64,000 nt of DNA from positions 62,001-126,000 of the forward strand of contig JADJLR010000003.1 of NCBI GenBank assembly GCA_016710015.1, given 5' to 3'. A program made the position numbers and the translations under genes. Below the pieces are notes generated by a model. That model was not told the origin of the DNA. It saw nothing but the letters and a program-made list of their open reading frames with translations, and searched no databases. The DNA is from Flavobacteriales bacterium. GTDB taxonomy: Bacteria; Bacteroidota; Bacteroidia; Flavobacteriales_F; PHOS-HE28. Shown here one piece after another: positions 42,990 to 52,091 of the stretch (position 1 is its first letter; each line of letters starts with the position of its first letter).

Positions 42990-45461
42990 TCAACGGCTAG
43001 CTTGACTGCTAAGTTTTCGCATTCCTTCCAACCCGCGTTGTAGGAATCCGGCGTAATCGTCCTTGTCCGGCGTGTAGCCCACAGGGTCGGTCAGCAGTTC
43101 ACCATCCGGACTTAGCAAAGCATAATACGGTTGGCTGCTGATCACGAAGGTCTCCAGTTGCACGGTGCTCCATTTGTTGCCTTTGGTCACGATCAGTTTC
43201 TCCTTGCCTGTGCAGGTGACATAGGCATGCTGTTCCTCCTTGGGCAATTCGCGTTTGTCGTCCACATAGAGCGAAACGAGCACGTATTCGTTCTCGATCA
43301 AGTCCTTCACCTCGCGTTCAGGCCATACGTGCTCTTCCATTTTACGGCAGTTCACGCACGCCCAGCCAGTGAAGTCGATCATAATGGGTTTGTTCACCTC
43401 CTTGGCGTGTGCAAGCGCCTCATCCAGATCATGGAAAGCCTCGGTCTTCTTAGGCAGGATCCAGCTATAACCGACCGGGGGAGCAAGGCCACTCATCAGC
43501 GCCATGGGTGTGAAGGTGCCTGCTTTCTGATCCACGCGCAGCCCGAAAGCGAGGTAGACCGTGGCGGCCGTGAACAGGCCGATGAAGCTCCACCGCATTG
43601 CGGATCGCGTCTTCACCGGGCTATCATGCGGGAAACGGATCAGCCCGAAGAGGTACAGAACGATTCCCAAGGCACAGAGGACCCAGACCACCATGAACAA
43701 TTCGTAAGGCACGATGGACCATTGCTTCACCAGATCCGCGTTGCTCAAGAATTTGAATGCCAAGGCGATCTCCGCGAAGCCCAGGACCACCTTCACGCTG
43801 TTCAACCAACTGCCACTGCGTGGAAGTGAATTGAGCCAACTGGGGAAGAGTGCGAACAAGGCGAAGGGTAGCGCGAGTGCTAGTCCGAAGCCACCCAGAC
43901 CTGCCGTGAGCTGCCAGGCTCCACCATCGGCGGAAAGCGCCCCTGCCAACAGGGAACCCAAGATGGGGCCCGTGCAACTGAAACTGACCAAGGCCAAGGT
44001 GAGCGCCATGAAGAAGATGCCGATCAGCCCCCCGAAACGAGATGCCTTCGCATCCATGCTGTTCACCCAACTACTCGGCAAGGTGATCTCGAAATAGCCG
44101 AAGAACGAAACGGCGAAGACCAGGAAGATCACGAAGAAGAAGACGTTCAGCCATGGGTTGGTACTGATCTCGTTGAAGATCTCCGCATTTACCGAGCCCA
44201 ACAAATGGAAGGGAAGGCTGAAGAGCAAGTAGATCCCAAGGATGAACGCACCGTACGTGAGCGCATTCTTCAACCCCTTGCCCTTCTCCTCACTGCCTTT
44301 GGTGAAGAAGCTAACAGTGAGCGGGATCATGGGGAATACACAGGGCGTGAGCAGTGCGACCAGACCTCCGAGGAAGCCGAGTAGGAAGATGCGCCAAAGC
44401 GAGGCATCATCACGCACCTCGGTAACCTCGTTGGAAGCGGGGATCACCGGTGCATCCAGATCCACCGATCCGAGTTTATACCTGCAATCGCCGCTTGGCG
44501 CTACGGTCCGCGAACCGATGGAGACCGCTCCTGACGCAAGATCCACAGTGAATGGTACCGGATCCGGGAAGATGCACTTGCTATCATCGCAGGTCATGTA
44601 ATTCACCACGCCCGTGATCAACACAGTCTCATTGCTGACCTCTACCTCTTGTACGAAAGTGACCTGATCCTTGAACTTGCGGACCGTGATCTCGAAGATG
44701 TCGTCCATCCCCTCGTGCATATCCACACCTTCCTCTTTGGCCAACCCAAGGAATTTTGCAGTCGTTACGGCACTGTCCAAAAGGATGCTCGTTGGCATCG
44801 GCCCGATTCCGAATTCAACCTGTGAATAGACCGCCCAGTGCTCTTGGATATCCGCTGTGAAGAGCAATCGCCAGCGGCCTTCCTTCACCTTCTCCGTTGC
44901 CAACGACCACATGACCGGGTCAGCCTCTGGACGTAGCACATCGAGTCCCCCCTCGCCAGCGGTGAATGGAAGACCCGATAATTCGAACGCATTGTCGACG
45001 AGCAATACCTTGAAGTACACCGTAGTGGGTGGCAGGCACATTTCGTCATTGCACGTCATGTACTCGAAGAAGCCCGTGATCGCTGCTGTAGGATCCTGCG
45101 AGGTGATCCGTTGGGTGAAGGTGGCAGAGCCTTTGAACTTCTTCACCTCCATACCGAAGACCTCATCCATGCCTTCCAGCACCTTCTCACCGGTCTCATC
45201 GACCTTGCCGACCAAGACCACACCGGGCAGGCTGTCCAGCACTACAGAAGTAGGCCAAGGGCCCATATCGCCATAGCTCTTCTGCGAATAGACGGCCCAA
45301 CCGTGTTCGATCGCCGCCTGGAAGTTCAAACTCCACGTCCCTCCATCGTCCGATGTGGAGATGCTCCACTTCACGGGTTCCGGCGTAGCATCCCGTTGTG
45401 GCAGGGCTTGTAGGGAAGAAACGGAGAGCACTCCGAGTAGGAGGCTGATAAGCTGTTTCAT
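42990..45461 (-). CDS. dsbD: Thiol:disulfide interchange protein DsbD with doubled alpha domain
   Basis: An 823-residue protein with signal peptide. It carries two consecutive DsbD-alpha-like periplasmic domains (about residues 25-160 and 175-315), each ending in a two-cysteine motif: [11 protein letters not shown] and [12 protein letters not shown] transmembrane domain follows (about 350-625) with [16 protein letters not shown] and SCTGPILG, the redox cysteines of the membrane relay, and finally a thioredoxin-like gamma domain with [15 protein letters not shown] (CVNC at about 702-705). It moves electrons from cytosolic thioredoxin to periplasmic thiols. Having two alpha domains in one chain, plus a third as a separate gene 3 bases upstream, is unusual. 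Confidence 0.9.
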   Translation of the reverse strand: MKQLISLLLGVLSVSSLQALPQRDATPEPVKWSISTSDDGGTWSLNFQAAIEHGWAVYSQKSYGDMGPWPTSVVLDSLPGVVLVGKVDETGEKVLEGMDEVFGMEVKKFKGSATFTQRITSQDPTAAITGFFEYMTCNDEMCLPPTTVYFKVLLVDNAFELSGLPFTAGEGGLDVLRPEADPVMWSLATEKVKEGRWRLLFTADIQEHWAVYSQVEFGIGPMPTSILLDSAVTTAKFLGLAKEEGVDMHEGMDDIFEITVRKFKDQVTFVQEVEVSNETVLITGVVNYMTCDDSKCIFPDPVPFTVDLASGAVSIGSRTVAPSGDCRYKLGSVDLDAPVIPASNEVTEVRDDASLWRIFLLGFLGGLVALLTPCVFPMIPLTVSFFTKGSEEKGKGLKNALTYGAFILGIYLLFSLPFHLLGSVNAEIFNEISTNPWLNVFFFVIFLVFAVSFFGYFEITLPSSWVNSMDAKASRFGGLIGIFFMALTLALVSFSCTGPILGSLLAGALSADGGAWQLTAGLGGFGLALALPFALFALFPSWLNSLPRSGSWLNSVKVVLGFAEIALAFKFLSNADLVKQWSIVPYELFMVVWVLCALGIVLYLFGLIRFPHDSPVKTRSAMRWSFIGLFTAATVYLAFGLRVDQKAGTFTPMALMSGLAPPVGYSWILPKKTEAFHDLDEALAHAKEVNKPIMIDFTGWACVNCRKMEEHVWPEREVKDLIENEYVLVSLYVDDKRELPKEEQHAYVTCTGKEKLIVTKGNKWSTVQLETFVISSQPYYALLSPDGELLTDPVGYTPDKDDYAGFLQRGLEGMRKLSSQASR

Positions 45462-45464
45462 GAT

Positions 45465-45920
45465 CTATGGCTTGCCTGTTACCGCCGGTACATCGATGGT
45501 AAATGTCACGACCTCTGGTGGCAGGCACGTCTTGTCATTACACACCATGAATTCGACCTCTCCCTTCACCACGAACGGCTCCTTTGTGGTCGGTTCGATG
45601 CGTTGCACGAAGCGCGGAGAGCCCTCGTGATAGCGCACATTCATTTCGAAATTGGGGTCGTACACCTCAACCGGATCCGGTTCAACCAGTGGACCGAGAA
45701 GGCTGTATGCTTCCGAAGGCGTGAAGCGAATGGCGGTCGGGATCGGTCCGAGGTCGTTCTCCAACTTCGTGGCATAGATGTGCCAACCCTCCACGGTCCT
45801 AGCCTCCAATTCGACCTGCACCGCCCCAGTACCTGCGGGTTGTACGACGAAGTGCCATTGAACGATGGGAGCCGGGGTGAGAAGACCGGTGAGTAGAGTG
45901 ATCAGGATCGAAAGGTGCAT
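45465..45920 (-). CDS. Stand-alone DsbD N-terminal (alpha) domain protein
   Basis: A 151-residue exported protein (signal peptide in the first 18 residues) that is a single DsbD-alpha/DsbC-like domain: WHFVVQPAGTGAVQVELEA, a GWHIYATKLENDLGPIPT strand shared with the two dsbD domains (compare [18 protein letters not shown]), and the redox pair MVCNDKTCLPP. It lies 3 bases upstream of dsbD and probably accepts electrons from it or shields a specific client. A TATTTTTG promoter element is 16 bases upstream. Bacteroidetes genomes often encode such proteins. Confidence 0.85.
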   Translation of the reverse strand: MHLSILITLLTGLLTPAPIVQWHFVVQPAGTGAVQVELEARTVEGWHIYATKLENDLGPIPTAIRFTPSEAYSLLGPLVEPDPVEVYDPNFEMNVRYHEGSPRFVQRIEPTTKEPFVVKGEVEFMVCNDKTCLPPEVVTFTIDVPAVTGKP

Positions 45921-45936
45921 GTTATTCGGGTGGTCA

Positions 45937-45944
45937 CAAAAATA
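45937..45944 (-). promoter_or_regulatory. Bacteroidetes -7 promoter element for the DsbD-alpha/dsbD/gmhA set
   Basis: The minus strand reads TATTTTTG, an exact TAnnTTTG match, ending 16 bases before the ATG at 45920. Confidence 0.5.
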
Positions 45945-46019
45945 GCTCCACCCTTACGCCTTTGCGCAGGTGCTTGGCCAGATCCTAGGGATCCTACGAA
46001 CTGAGAGCCTCTTCAGGCA

Positions 46020-46310
46020 CTATGGGATCTCCACACTTACCACCCGCGAAATGGGGAGGATCATGCCATACTTGAGCACGATGTTGTCCGCGTCGTAGGT
46101 CCAAATGGTGGTTTCCACGGCCTTCAAGCCTTCATCATCCTGAAAAACGATGCGGCATTTGCCATGGTGTATATTTCCCAAGCGTGTCGCTCGATCCAGC
46201 TTTTCCAGAATACCAGAGCGCTCACTTTCACTCAACACCAGCGGCTGACGTGGAAAACGGAGCGAGGAAACGAGTTCCTTGGGAATGATCCGAGCGGTCG
46301 TTGTTTGCAT
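46020..46310 (-). CDS. Small conserved Bacteroidetes protein of unknown function
   Basis: A 96-residue soluble protein starting MQTTTARIIPKELVSSLRFP. RFPRQPLVLSESER, IHHGKCRIVFQDDEGLKAVETTIW and LKYGMILPISRVVSVEI are reminiscent of a short family I have seen near tilS and pabB-type genes in Flavobacteriia; the ETTIW...LK strand pair looks like an SH3/Sm-like barrel. I cannot assign a function. The start at 46310 is chosen because residues before it have no such character. It lies between dsbD-alpha and tilS on the same strand. Confidence 0.6.
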   Translation of the reverse strand: MQTTTARIIPKELVSSLRFPRQPLVLSESERSGILEKLDRATRLGNIHHGKCRIVFQDDEGLKAVETTIWTYDADNIVLKYGMILPISRVVSVEIP

Positions 46311-46390
46311 GATGGTTGGTCTTGGGAAACCTGAAGTTAAGGTCATGAAACCACCTTTCCGACATCCGGTTGAAAATTTCACTGGTCTGA

Positions 46391-47704
46391 TCACTCGCCG
46401 TTCCACTCCAGGATCATGGTTCGTTCGGTATCGGGACCGGTCTTGACCCCTTCGGCCAAACGATGTCCGCACAACCAGATCACTTCCTTGTTCTGCACCA
46501 GAACATAGGTCCGGTCCTTGCGGTCGCGGGGCACCTTGGCATCAATGAGTAGGTCGCTGACGAGCTTGGAACCGTTCAAGCCAAGCGGACGCATGCGATC
46601 GCCAGCACGCCACGGGCGCAGTTCCAGTGGGAAGACCAAGGCATCGGCATCCACTACGACGGTGCGGTGATCACGTCCGTGTTCACTTTCGTGGAACCCC
46701 GGTGTGATCCGTAAAGGTGCGTCTGTCGGCGCGGCGTTGGGATCGTCGATCATCCAACTCAACGGCTCGCCACGCATCGGCTCGATCACCAATTCCGTAC
46801 GGTCCACGAGTACACGGTATACCTTGCCGTGGAAGAGTGCACCGGTCCGTTGTGCCGCGATCGCCCGCTGGATCCGATCATAGAGGTCCGGGTGTACGCC
46901 CTTGTCTCGCAGCAAATGGTAGAGCACCAAAGTTGGAGCGTGACCTTGGATGCGATCGAATGGTACACGTATCGTCCCGTTGCCATCGGGTTGGATCGCA
47001 CCTACTACTGACTGGAGACCAACCTTGGCGAGTTCCAACAACTCGGCATACAAGCGAACATCACGCGCTAGGTTGCGACGGGTGCCGGGGCGCCATTCCT
47101 CCAACATCGGCAACCAATCATGGCGCAGTCGAGAACGCAAATATCGCTTGTCGACATTGCTGGGATCCTCTCGCCACGCGATCCCGTTGGACCGTGCATA
47201 CGCTACGATCTCATCCCTCCGCACCTGCAACAGCGGGCGAATGAACGGTCCGTTGCGAACGGGAATGGAGCCCCAACCGTTGAGGCCCATGCCTTGGATG
47301 AGGCCCATGAAGAAGGTCTCCACCGCATCGTCCGCATGATGCGCGGTAGCCACGCGATGCGGCCCTTTCGCAGCCAGATCCGTAAACCAAGCGTACCGTA
47401 GCTCGCGCGCTGCCATTTGGGTGCTGGCACCGGTCACTTCTTGCTGTGCCAAGACATTCACACGACGCGCAAGGAATGGGATCCTATGTGCTTCACAATA
47501 CGTGTGAACGAAGACACGATCCGCATCGCTCTCTTCGCCGCGCAAGCCGTGATCCACGTGCGCAACGGAACACGGGTGGCCCAACTGCTGTAATACCTGC
47601 AGAAGAACCATACTATCCACGCCGCCGCTCACCGCGACCCAGACCGGTTCTTCCTGTGCCAGTAGGGCATGCTGCTGGATGAGATCGCGGACTTTATGCA
47701 ACAT
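46391..47704 (-). CDS. tilS: tRNA(Ile)-lysidine synthase
   Basis: A 437-residue enzyme that converts the wobble cytidine of the CAT anticodon tRNA-Ile to lysidine. The PP-loop is VAVSGGVDSMVLLQVL (residues about 23-38). VAHVDHGLRGEESDADRVF, THHADDAVETFFMGLIQGMGLNGW-type (here AHHADDAVETFFMGL) and REDPSNVDKRYLRSRLRHDWLP follow, and the C-terminal domain includes FPLELRPWRAGDRM. Its start lies 11 bases inside the end of pabB, so the two are transcribed together. Confidence 0.94.
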   Translation of the reverse strand: MLHKVRDLIQQHALLAQEEPVWVAVSGGVDSMVLLQVLQQLGHPCSVAHVDHGLRGEESDADRVFVHTYCEAHRIPFLARRVNVLAQQEVTGASTQMAARELRYAWFTDLAAKGPHRVATAHHADDAVETFFMGLIQGMGLNGWGSIPVRNGPFIRPLLQVRRDEIVAYARSNGIAWREDPSNVDKRYLRSRLRHDWLPMLEEWRPGTRRNLARDVRLYAELLELAKVGLQSVVGAIQPDGNGTIRVPFDRIQGHAPTLVLYHLLRDKGVHPDLYDRIQRAIAAQRTGALFHGKVYRVLVDRTELVIEPMRGEPLSWMIDDPNAAPTDAPLRITPGFHESEHGRDHRTVVVDADALVFPLELRPWRAGDRMRPLGLNGSKLVSDLLIDAKVPRDRKDRTYVLVQNKEVIWLCGHRLAEGVKTGPDTERTMILEWNGE

Positions 47705-48920
47705 GGTCCAGTGCTTCGATCACCGAGCGTGCTTTCAGGGTACACTCTTCCCACTCCCGCTCGGGTTCGCAACGTGCGGTGATGGCGCTCCCCGTGCGCA
47801 GGGAGATCCGTTCCTGATCCGCGTCGAACAAGGCCGTTCGGATCACCACGTTCAGATCACCAGTGCCATCCGGTGCGAAGAAACCGAGACTGCCGCTGAA
47901 GAGACCACGAGTTCCAAGTTCTGCGGACTCGATCAACTGCATGGCCCTGATCTTTGGCGCTCCGGTCATGCTCGCCATGGGGAAACTGGCACGGACCGCA
48001 TCGTATGGCGTGTATCCTTCGCCCAAAGTGGCGGATACCGTACTGATCATTTGGTGAACATGGGGAAAGGGTATCACTTCGCAGAGTGCGTCCACGATCA
48101 CAGTGCGGCTCGCTGCGATACGGGACAAGTCGTTGCGCATCACATCCAAGGCCATGATATTTTCGCTGCGTTCCTTCGGATCGGCGGCCAACTCCAAGGC
48201 CAAGGCGCGATCCTTCATAGGGTCCAAGGATCGCGGACGCGTGCCTTTCATGGGTTGTCCCTTCACAGTATTCCCCCGAAATGCGAGATAGCGTTCAGGG
48301 CTTGCGCACAACGCGAACCGATCACCCCGCCGATGGAAACCAGCGAAGGGTGCGCGGGAATTGGCCAGTGATCGGGCGAACGCTTGGAACGGATCGAACC
48401 CGACCGCGGGAGTCGTGCGCTCGATGCAATAGTTGATCTCGTAGATGTCCCCGCGTTGAATGTGCTTCAACAGGGTATGGACTTGGGCGATGTACGCCTC
48501 CCTATCGGTACAAAGCGTCCAAGGAAAGGACCGCGTTGCTCCTTCGCACGTACGTCGTGCCAGCAATTCGTCCACACGGTGCATGGCTTCGGTCAACTCC
48601 TGCTCCTCGGCATGTAAGAGCACTTGCCCCTTGGTCCACTCCAGCACCCATTTGGGTATGAACCACGATGGACCTGATGATGGGATACGGGCAGATGCGC
48701 GATCCAGTGCCCCGGTCCATTCGTATTCCAGCGCACCGAAGTACCAATCCTTCGCGGCCCCCGCACCGTCGAACTCTGGCGCTTCCACCCATGCCTTTAC
48801 CCCCACCCCGAGCACGGCACGCCCTTCATCCGCAATAACGCGATAAAGGAAGTCCGATTCCGGGCGAAGTGCTTCCCAGTCGATGTTCCCGGTCGGATCG
48901 ATCGCAACGGTGGTACGCAT
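47694..48920 (-). CDS. pabB: Aminodeoxychorismate synthase component I (PabB) / anthranilate synthase-like
   Basis: A 408-residue chorismate-binding enzyme. The chorismate domain has IQRGDIYEINYCIE, SPERYLAFRGNTVKGQPMKGTR, KERSENIMALDVMRNDLSRI, PFPHVHQMISTV, FPMASMTGAPK, and RTGSAITARCEPEREWEECTLKA, as in PabB/TrpE. The short N-terminal region lacking a glutaminase favours PabB (with a separate PabA) over TrpE, but the two are close. A TATCTTCG promoter element lies 9 bases before ATG 48920, supporting this start; the frame continues upstream to 49043 without family character. Confidence 0.85.
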   Translation of the reverse strand: MRTTVAIDPTGNIDWEALRPESDFLYRVIADEGRAVLGVGVKAWVEAPEFDGAGAAKDWYFGALEYEWTGALDRASARIPSSGPSWFIPKWVLEWTKGQVLLHAEEQELTEAMHRVDELLARRTCEGATRSFPWTLCTDREAYIAQVHTLLKHIQRGDIYEINYCIERTTPAVGFDPFQAFARSLANSRAPFAGFHRRGDRFALCASPERYLAFRGNTVKGQPMKGTRPRSLDPMKDRALALELAADPKERSENIMALDVMRNDLSRIAASRTVIVDALCEVIPFPHVHQMISTVSATLGEGYTPYDAVRASFPMASMTGAPKIRAMQLIESAELGTRGLFSGSLGFFAPDGTGDLNVVIRTALFDADQERISLRTGSAITARCEPEREWEECTLKARSVIEALDHVA

Positions 48921-48929
48921 GGAGGCGGT

Positions 48930-48937
48930 CGAAGATA
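48930..48937 (-). promoter_or_regulatory. Promoter-like -7 element for pabB-tilS
   Basis: The minus strand reads TATCTTCG, same octamer as before pheT, ending 9 bases before the pabB start. Confidence 0.45.
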
Positions 48938-49092
48938 GGCGTGGACAGATCCTGGATGGGACCACTGCCGGTGGAAGCGGGCGAACCGTAGGACGAAAGA
49001 AATTCGAATGAAAACGTGGAAAGTCGTTCCGGATCTTCGACATTTACAGGAGTGAAATGCCCTGCCCTATGCAGCAACTACGTACATCCGGA

Positions 49093-50382
49093 ATGCGCAC
49101 CGTGTACAGTGTGTCGGCATTCGTGCTTGCTTCAGCACTTTTCGGTCAGGCCCGTCTGGTCCTGAACAACAACGCCTTCGTCCGCATCGATGGTGGAGCG
49201 TGGGTGGTCTTGGAGGAACCTACCCCTGTGGCACTACAGACCTTGGGCACCGGAGGCAACATCGTGAGTGAGGATGAATTCAACCGGATCCGCTGGCAGA
49301 TCCGAAATACCCTCGGCACGTACGTGATCCCCTTCACCACGGCGAATGGCGTGAAGATGCCGTTCACGTATCAGCCCGCAGTAGCCGGATCGAACGAGGC
49401 GACCGCATCGGTGGCGTTTTCCACGTACAACTATGGCGCAGTGAATGCAACGAACTGGAACAACGATCTGTACCGTCCGTCGGATGTGACGCACATGAAC
49501 AACTTTACGACAGCGTTGCCTAATTCCGATCATGTGGTCGATCGTTTTTGGATCGTGGATCCCGGTGTGAGCGGATTCGCGTACGGCACACGACCTGGGA
49601 TCTCGTTGGGCTTTACGTACGATCCGGGTGCTGGTACGGGCGAGGTGCGCACTGGCAATGCCATTACCGGTGCGACCACGGTTGGTGCGCAGCGTTTCAA
49701 TGCGGGTACGCAACAGTGGGGCGACTACCTGCCGCAAGGCACCTTCTCTGCGGGTGCAGTGAACGCGGTAACGGGTGTACTCGCGAGTGCGGCGGATTTC
49801 CATCGTTCTTGGACCTTGTCCGATATCGGCTCGCCATTGCCTGTGGAACTGTCGCGGTTGAATGCGGAATGTGGCATTGGGCAAGTGCGGGTGGACTGGA
49901 GCACGGCGAGTGAGCGCCAAAATGCCTACTTCGTGATCGAACACAGTTCGGATGGACAGTTGTTCGGACCGATCGGGACAGTGGCAGGTGCTGGGCCCAG
50001 TTCCACGAGTTCGGTCTATCAGTTCGTCGACCAAGGAAGAGGCGGCGTGAACTACTACCGCTTGGTGCAAGTGGATCTCGATGGTCGATCCACCTATTCC
50101 ATGACCGTTGTTGCGCAATGTGAAGAAGGCGGATCGCTGGCCTTCGAGCAGGCGTATGACCAGGGTTCGACGATCCAGGCAGTGATCCGCGTACCCAATG
50201 ATCAAGTGCGGACGCTTGCACTGTACGATGCCGGTGGCAAGTTGATCTGGGAGCAGGCAAGGATACCCATGACCACCGGCTTCAATCGGATCGCGATCCC
50301 TGGAGACCATGCTCCGGGGATCTACCTGTTACGCTCCAGCGGGCCAGAAGGCGATCTGTTCCGAAAGGTATTCGCGAACTAA
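49093..50382 (+). CDS. Secreted protein with T9SS-type C-terminal domain
   Basis: A 429-residue exported protein. The signal peptide is MRTVYSVSAFVLASALFGQ. The N-terminal half is beta-rich with many Asn/Thr/Gly residues. From about residue 260, SPLPVELSRLNAECG...VRVDWSTASERQNAYFVIEHSSDG is the fibronectin-like segment that typically precedes T9SS signals in Flavobacteriia; PLPVELS is a very common junction. The last 80 residues (VRTLALYDAGGKLIWEQ, GIYLLRSS, RKVFAN) form the type A sorting domain. The start at 49093 is where the signal peptide begins; 49057 and 49069 are in frame upstream. It is convergent with lnt, with a 4-base overlap of the two ends. Confidence 0.8.
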   Translation: MRTVYSVSAFVLASALFGQARLVLNNNAFVRIDGGAWVVLEEPTPVALQTLGTGGNIVSEDEFNRIRWQIRNTLGTYVIPFTTANGVKMPFTYQPAVAGSNEATASVAFSTYNYGAVNATNWNNDLYRPSDVTHMNNFTTALPNSDHVVDRFWIVDPGVSGFAYGTRPGISLGFTYDPGAGTGEVRTGNAITGATTVGAQRFNAGTQQWGDYLPQGTFSAGAVNAVTGVLASAADFHRSWTLSDIGSPLPVELSRLNAECGIGQVRVDWSTASERQNAYFVIEHSSDGQLFGPIGTVAGAGPSSTSSVYQFVDQGRGGVNYYRLVQVDLDGRSTYSMTVVAQCEEGGSLAFEQAYDQGSTIQAVIRVPNDQVRTLALYDAGGKLIWEQARIPMTTGFNRIAIPGDHAPGIYLLRSSGPEGDLFRKVFAN

Positions 50383-52058
50383 GTGCGGCGCTTGATCACC
50401 CGCACCACCACCAGAAGGAGCAACAGCACTGAACAAGCCACGGACACGCGTCCGACTTGATCGCCGTGGCGGACGTAGAAGGTCACTTCATCGTAGAGGT
50501 GTACCGTACCACGAATGGCGGTCGGCTTCCACCAAGCAGTAGGTTGGTGGATCACTCCTTTACGATCCACGAAGCAGGAGATCCCCGTGTTGGCCGAGCG
50601 CACCACATCGCGCCGCGTCTCTATTGCACGGATGGTGGCGAACGTGAGATGTTGCCCATAACCGGGCGTATCGCCCCACCAACCATCGTTGGTGATGATC
50701 GCGATCAGGTTGGCCCCGTTGCGGATGTGAGCAGCCACGTGTTCCCCGAAAACGGATTCGTAGCAGATGGCCGGAGCAATTCGCAATCCACTGGCCGGAT
50801 CCACGAGTACTTCACGCTCCTCCTGCGTACCGAGGCTTCCAGAGGTTCCGCCCAGGTCCAACGCCAGATCACCGAGCGGTCCGAGCACTCGTTCAAAGGG
50901 CATCAACTCCACCCCAGCTACGAGCTTCGACTTGTTGTAGTGCTCTACCGGACCCTCGCTTGGCAGGAACAGTGCGGCGTTGTACGCTTCGTACCAGCGT
51001 TGGCCGGAAGCCGGGATCCGGTCCGGCGGGAACAGTGGACGTGCCGATACAGGCGGCTCCACGTGGCGTGGGTAGAGCACGTCAGCGGACATCCCCGTCA
51101 ATAGTGCGGCGTTGGGGAATCGATCCTGGAAGGCCTCCAGCCGCTGTGTGCTGCGCGCTGTTGCGAGGTCGTTCTCCCACAGTCCATGTAGGATGGGTTC
51201 ATCGCCATACATGTCCAGCGTAGCTCCTTCTTGCAATGCGGTTTCCGGCATGGCGATCAATGCGGTGGTGTCCGTGGCAGCGCTGGCAGCCAGCTCCAAC
51301 ATTCGATCCAATTGCGACATCGGTTCCACGCCGCCGAACTTCTCGGTGTAGGGGTCGATGTTGGGCTGCACCACCACGACTTCGATCGCACGACCGGTAT
51401 CCGTGGGAAGGGTCCAGAAGCGCCAAAGTGAGAAGGAGATGGGCATGATGATGAACAAGGCTGTGCCGATCGTTAATGCACCACTGCGAGATCGGTGGAT
51501 CGACCAAGATGCCCATGCGTGATCCAGAAGCAGATTCACCACCAAGACCCACAGACTGCCGCCCATCATGCCCGTGTACGCGTACCATTGGATCCATTCC
51601 GGTCGTTCACCGAACACATTCCCAATGGAGAACCACGGCCACTGCAGATCCCAGTCGTGGTGCAGGTATTCAAAACCAAGCCAGAAGAAAACGAATCCGT
51701 ATGCTGCGGGTATCGCTCCGACATGTCGCCGTACCAAGCGCTTCAACCACCACGGAATGATCATCAACAGGGAGTTGACCGTCATGGGTGTGAGGCCGCT
51801 CACCAACCGTGTGCTCAGAGGTTCGCTCACCGCGAAGAACCACCAGGACGTCGACGCATTCCAAATGAGAACAGCGACAAGCACATAGGGCACGAACGAA
51901 CGCTTTGAACCGCGCTGATCATGCAACCGTTCGGCATACAGGAGGGGCAACCAAGCCACGAATGCCAACCACGCGAGGCCGCCGACCGCAGGCCACGCAG
52001 CGGCCCAAAGCAGCCCACTTAACGCCGACCAAAGAAGAATGCGGATGCGTGGACCCAT
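50379..52058 (-). CDS. lnt: Apolipoprotein N-acyltransferase
   Basis: A 559-residue inner-membrane enzyme that adds the third acyl chain to lipoproteins. About seven membrane helices in the first 225 residues (WPWFSIGNVFGE is typical) are followed by a nitrilase-like periplasmic domain with the catalytic triad: Glu in AMPETALQEG, Lys in NKSKLVAGVELMPFE, and Cys in PAICYESVFG, then NDGWWGDTPGYGQHL. A last helix closes the C-terminus before VIKRRT. The start is 10 bases after a TACTTTCG promoter element. Presence of lnt fits the lipoprotein-rich T9SS machinery (GldJ). Confidence 0.93.
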   Translation of the reverse strand: MGPRIRILLWSALSGLLWAAAWPAVGGLAWLAFVAWLPLLYAERLHDQRGSKRSFVPYVLVAVLIWNASTSWWFFAVSEPLSTRLVSGLTPMTVNSLLMIIPWWLKRLVRRHVGAIPAAYGFVFFWLGFEYLHHDWDLQWPWFSIGNVFGERPEWIQWYAYTGMMGGSLWVLVVNLLLDHAWASWSIHRSRSGALTIGTALFIIMPISFSLWRFWTLPTDTGRAIEVVVVQPNIDPYTEKFGGVEPMSQLDRMLELAASAATDTTALIAMPETALQEGATLDMYGDEPILHGLWENDLATARSTQRLEAFQDRFPNAALLTGMSADVLYPRHVEPPVSARPLFPPDRIPASGQRWYEAYNAALFLPSEGPVEHYNKSKLVAGVELMPFERVLGPLGDLALDLGGTSGSLGTQEEREVLVDPASGLRIAPAICYESVFGEHVAAHIRNGANLIAIITNDGWWGDTPGYGQHLTFATIRAIETRRDVVRSANTGISCFVDRKGVIHQPTAWWKPTAIRGTVHLYDEVTFYVRHGDQVGRVSVACSVLLLLLVVVRVIKRRT

Positions 52059-52067
52059 GGACGGCCA

Positions 52068-52075
52068 CGAAAGTA
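52068..52075 (-). promoter_or_regulatory. Promoter-like -7 element for lnt
   Basis: The minus strand reads TACTTTCG, same octamer as before the amino-acid dehydrogenase, ending 9 bases before the ATG at 52058. Confidence 0.45.
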
Positions 52076-52091
52076 AGCGGTGCGGATCGGC

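Noticed and set aside
45950..45980. Fourth copy of the cgcaaag repeat (CGCCTTTGCGCAGG)
   Set aside because: Only about 12 bases match and there is no inverted arm, so chance is as likely.
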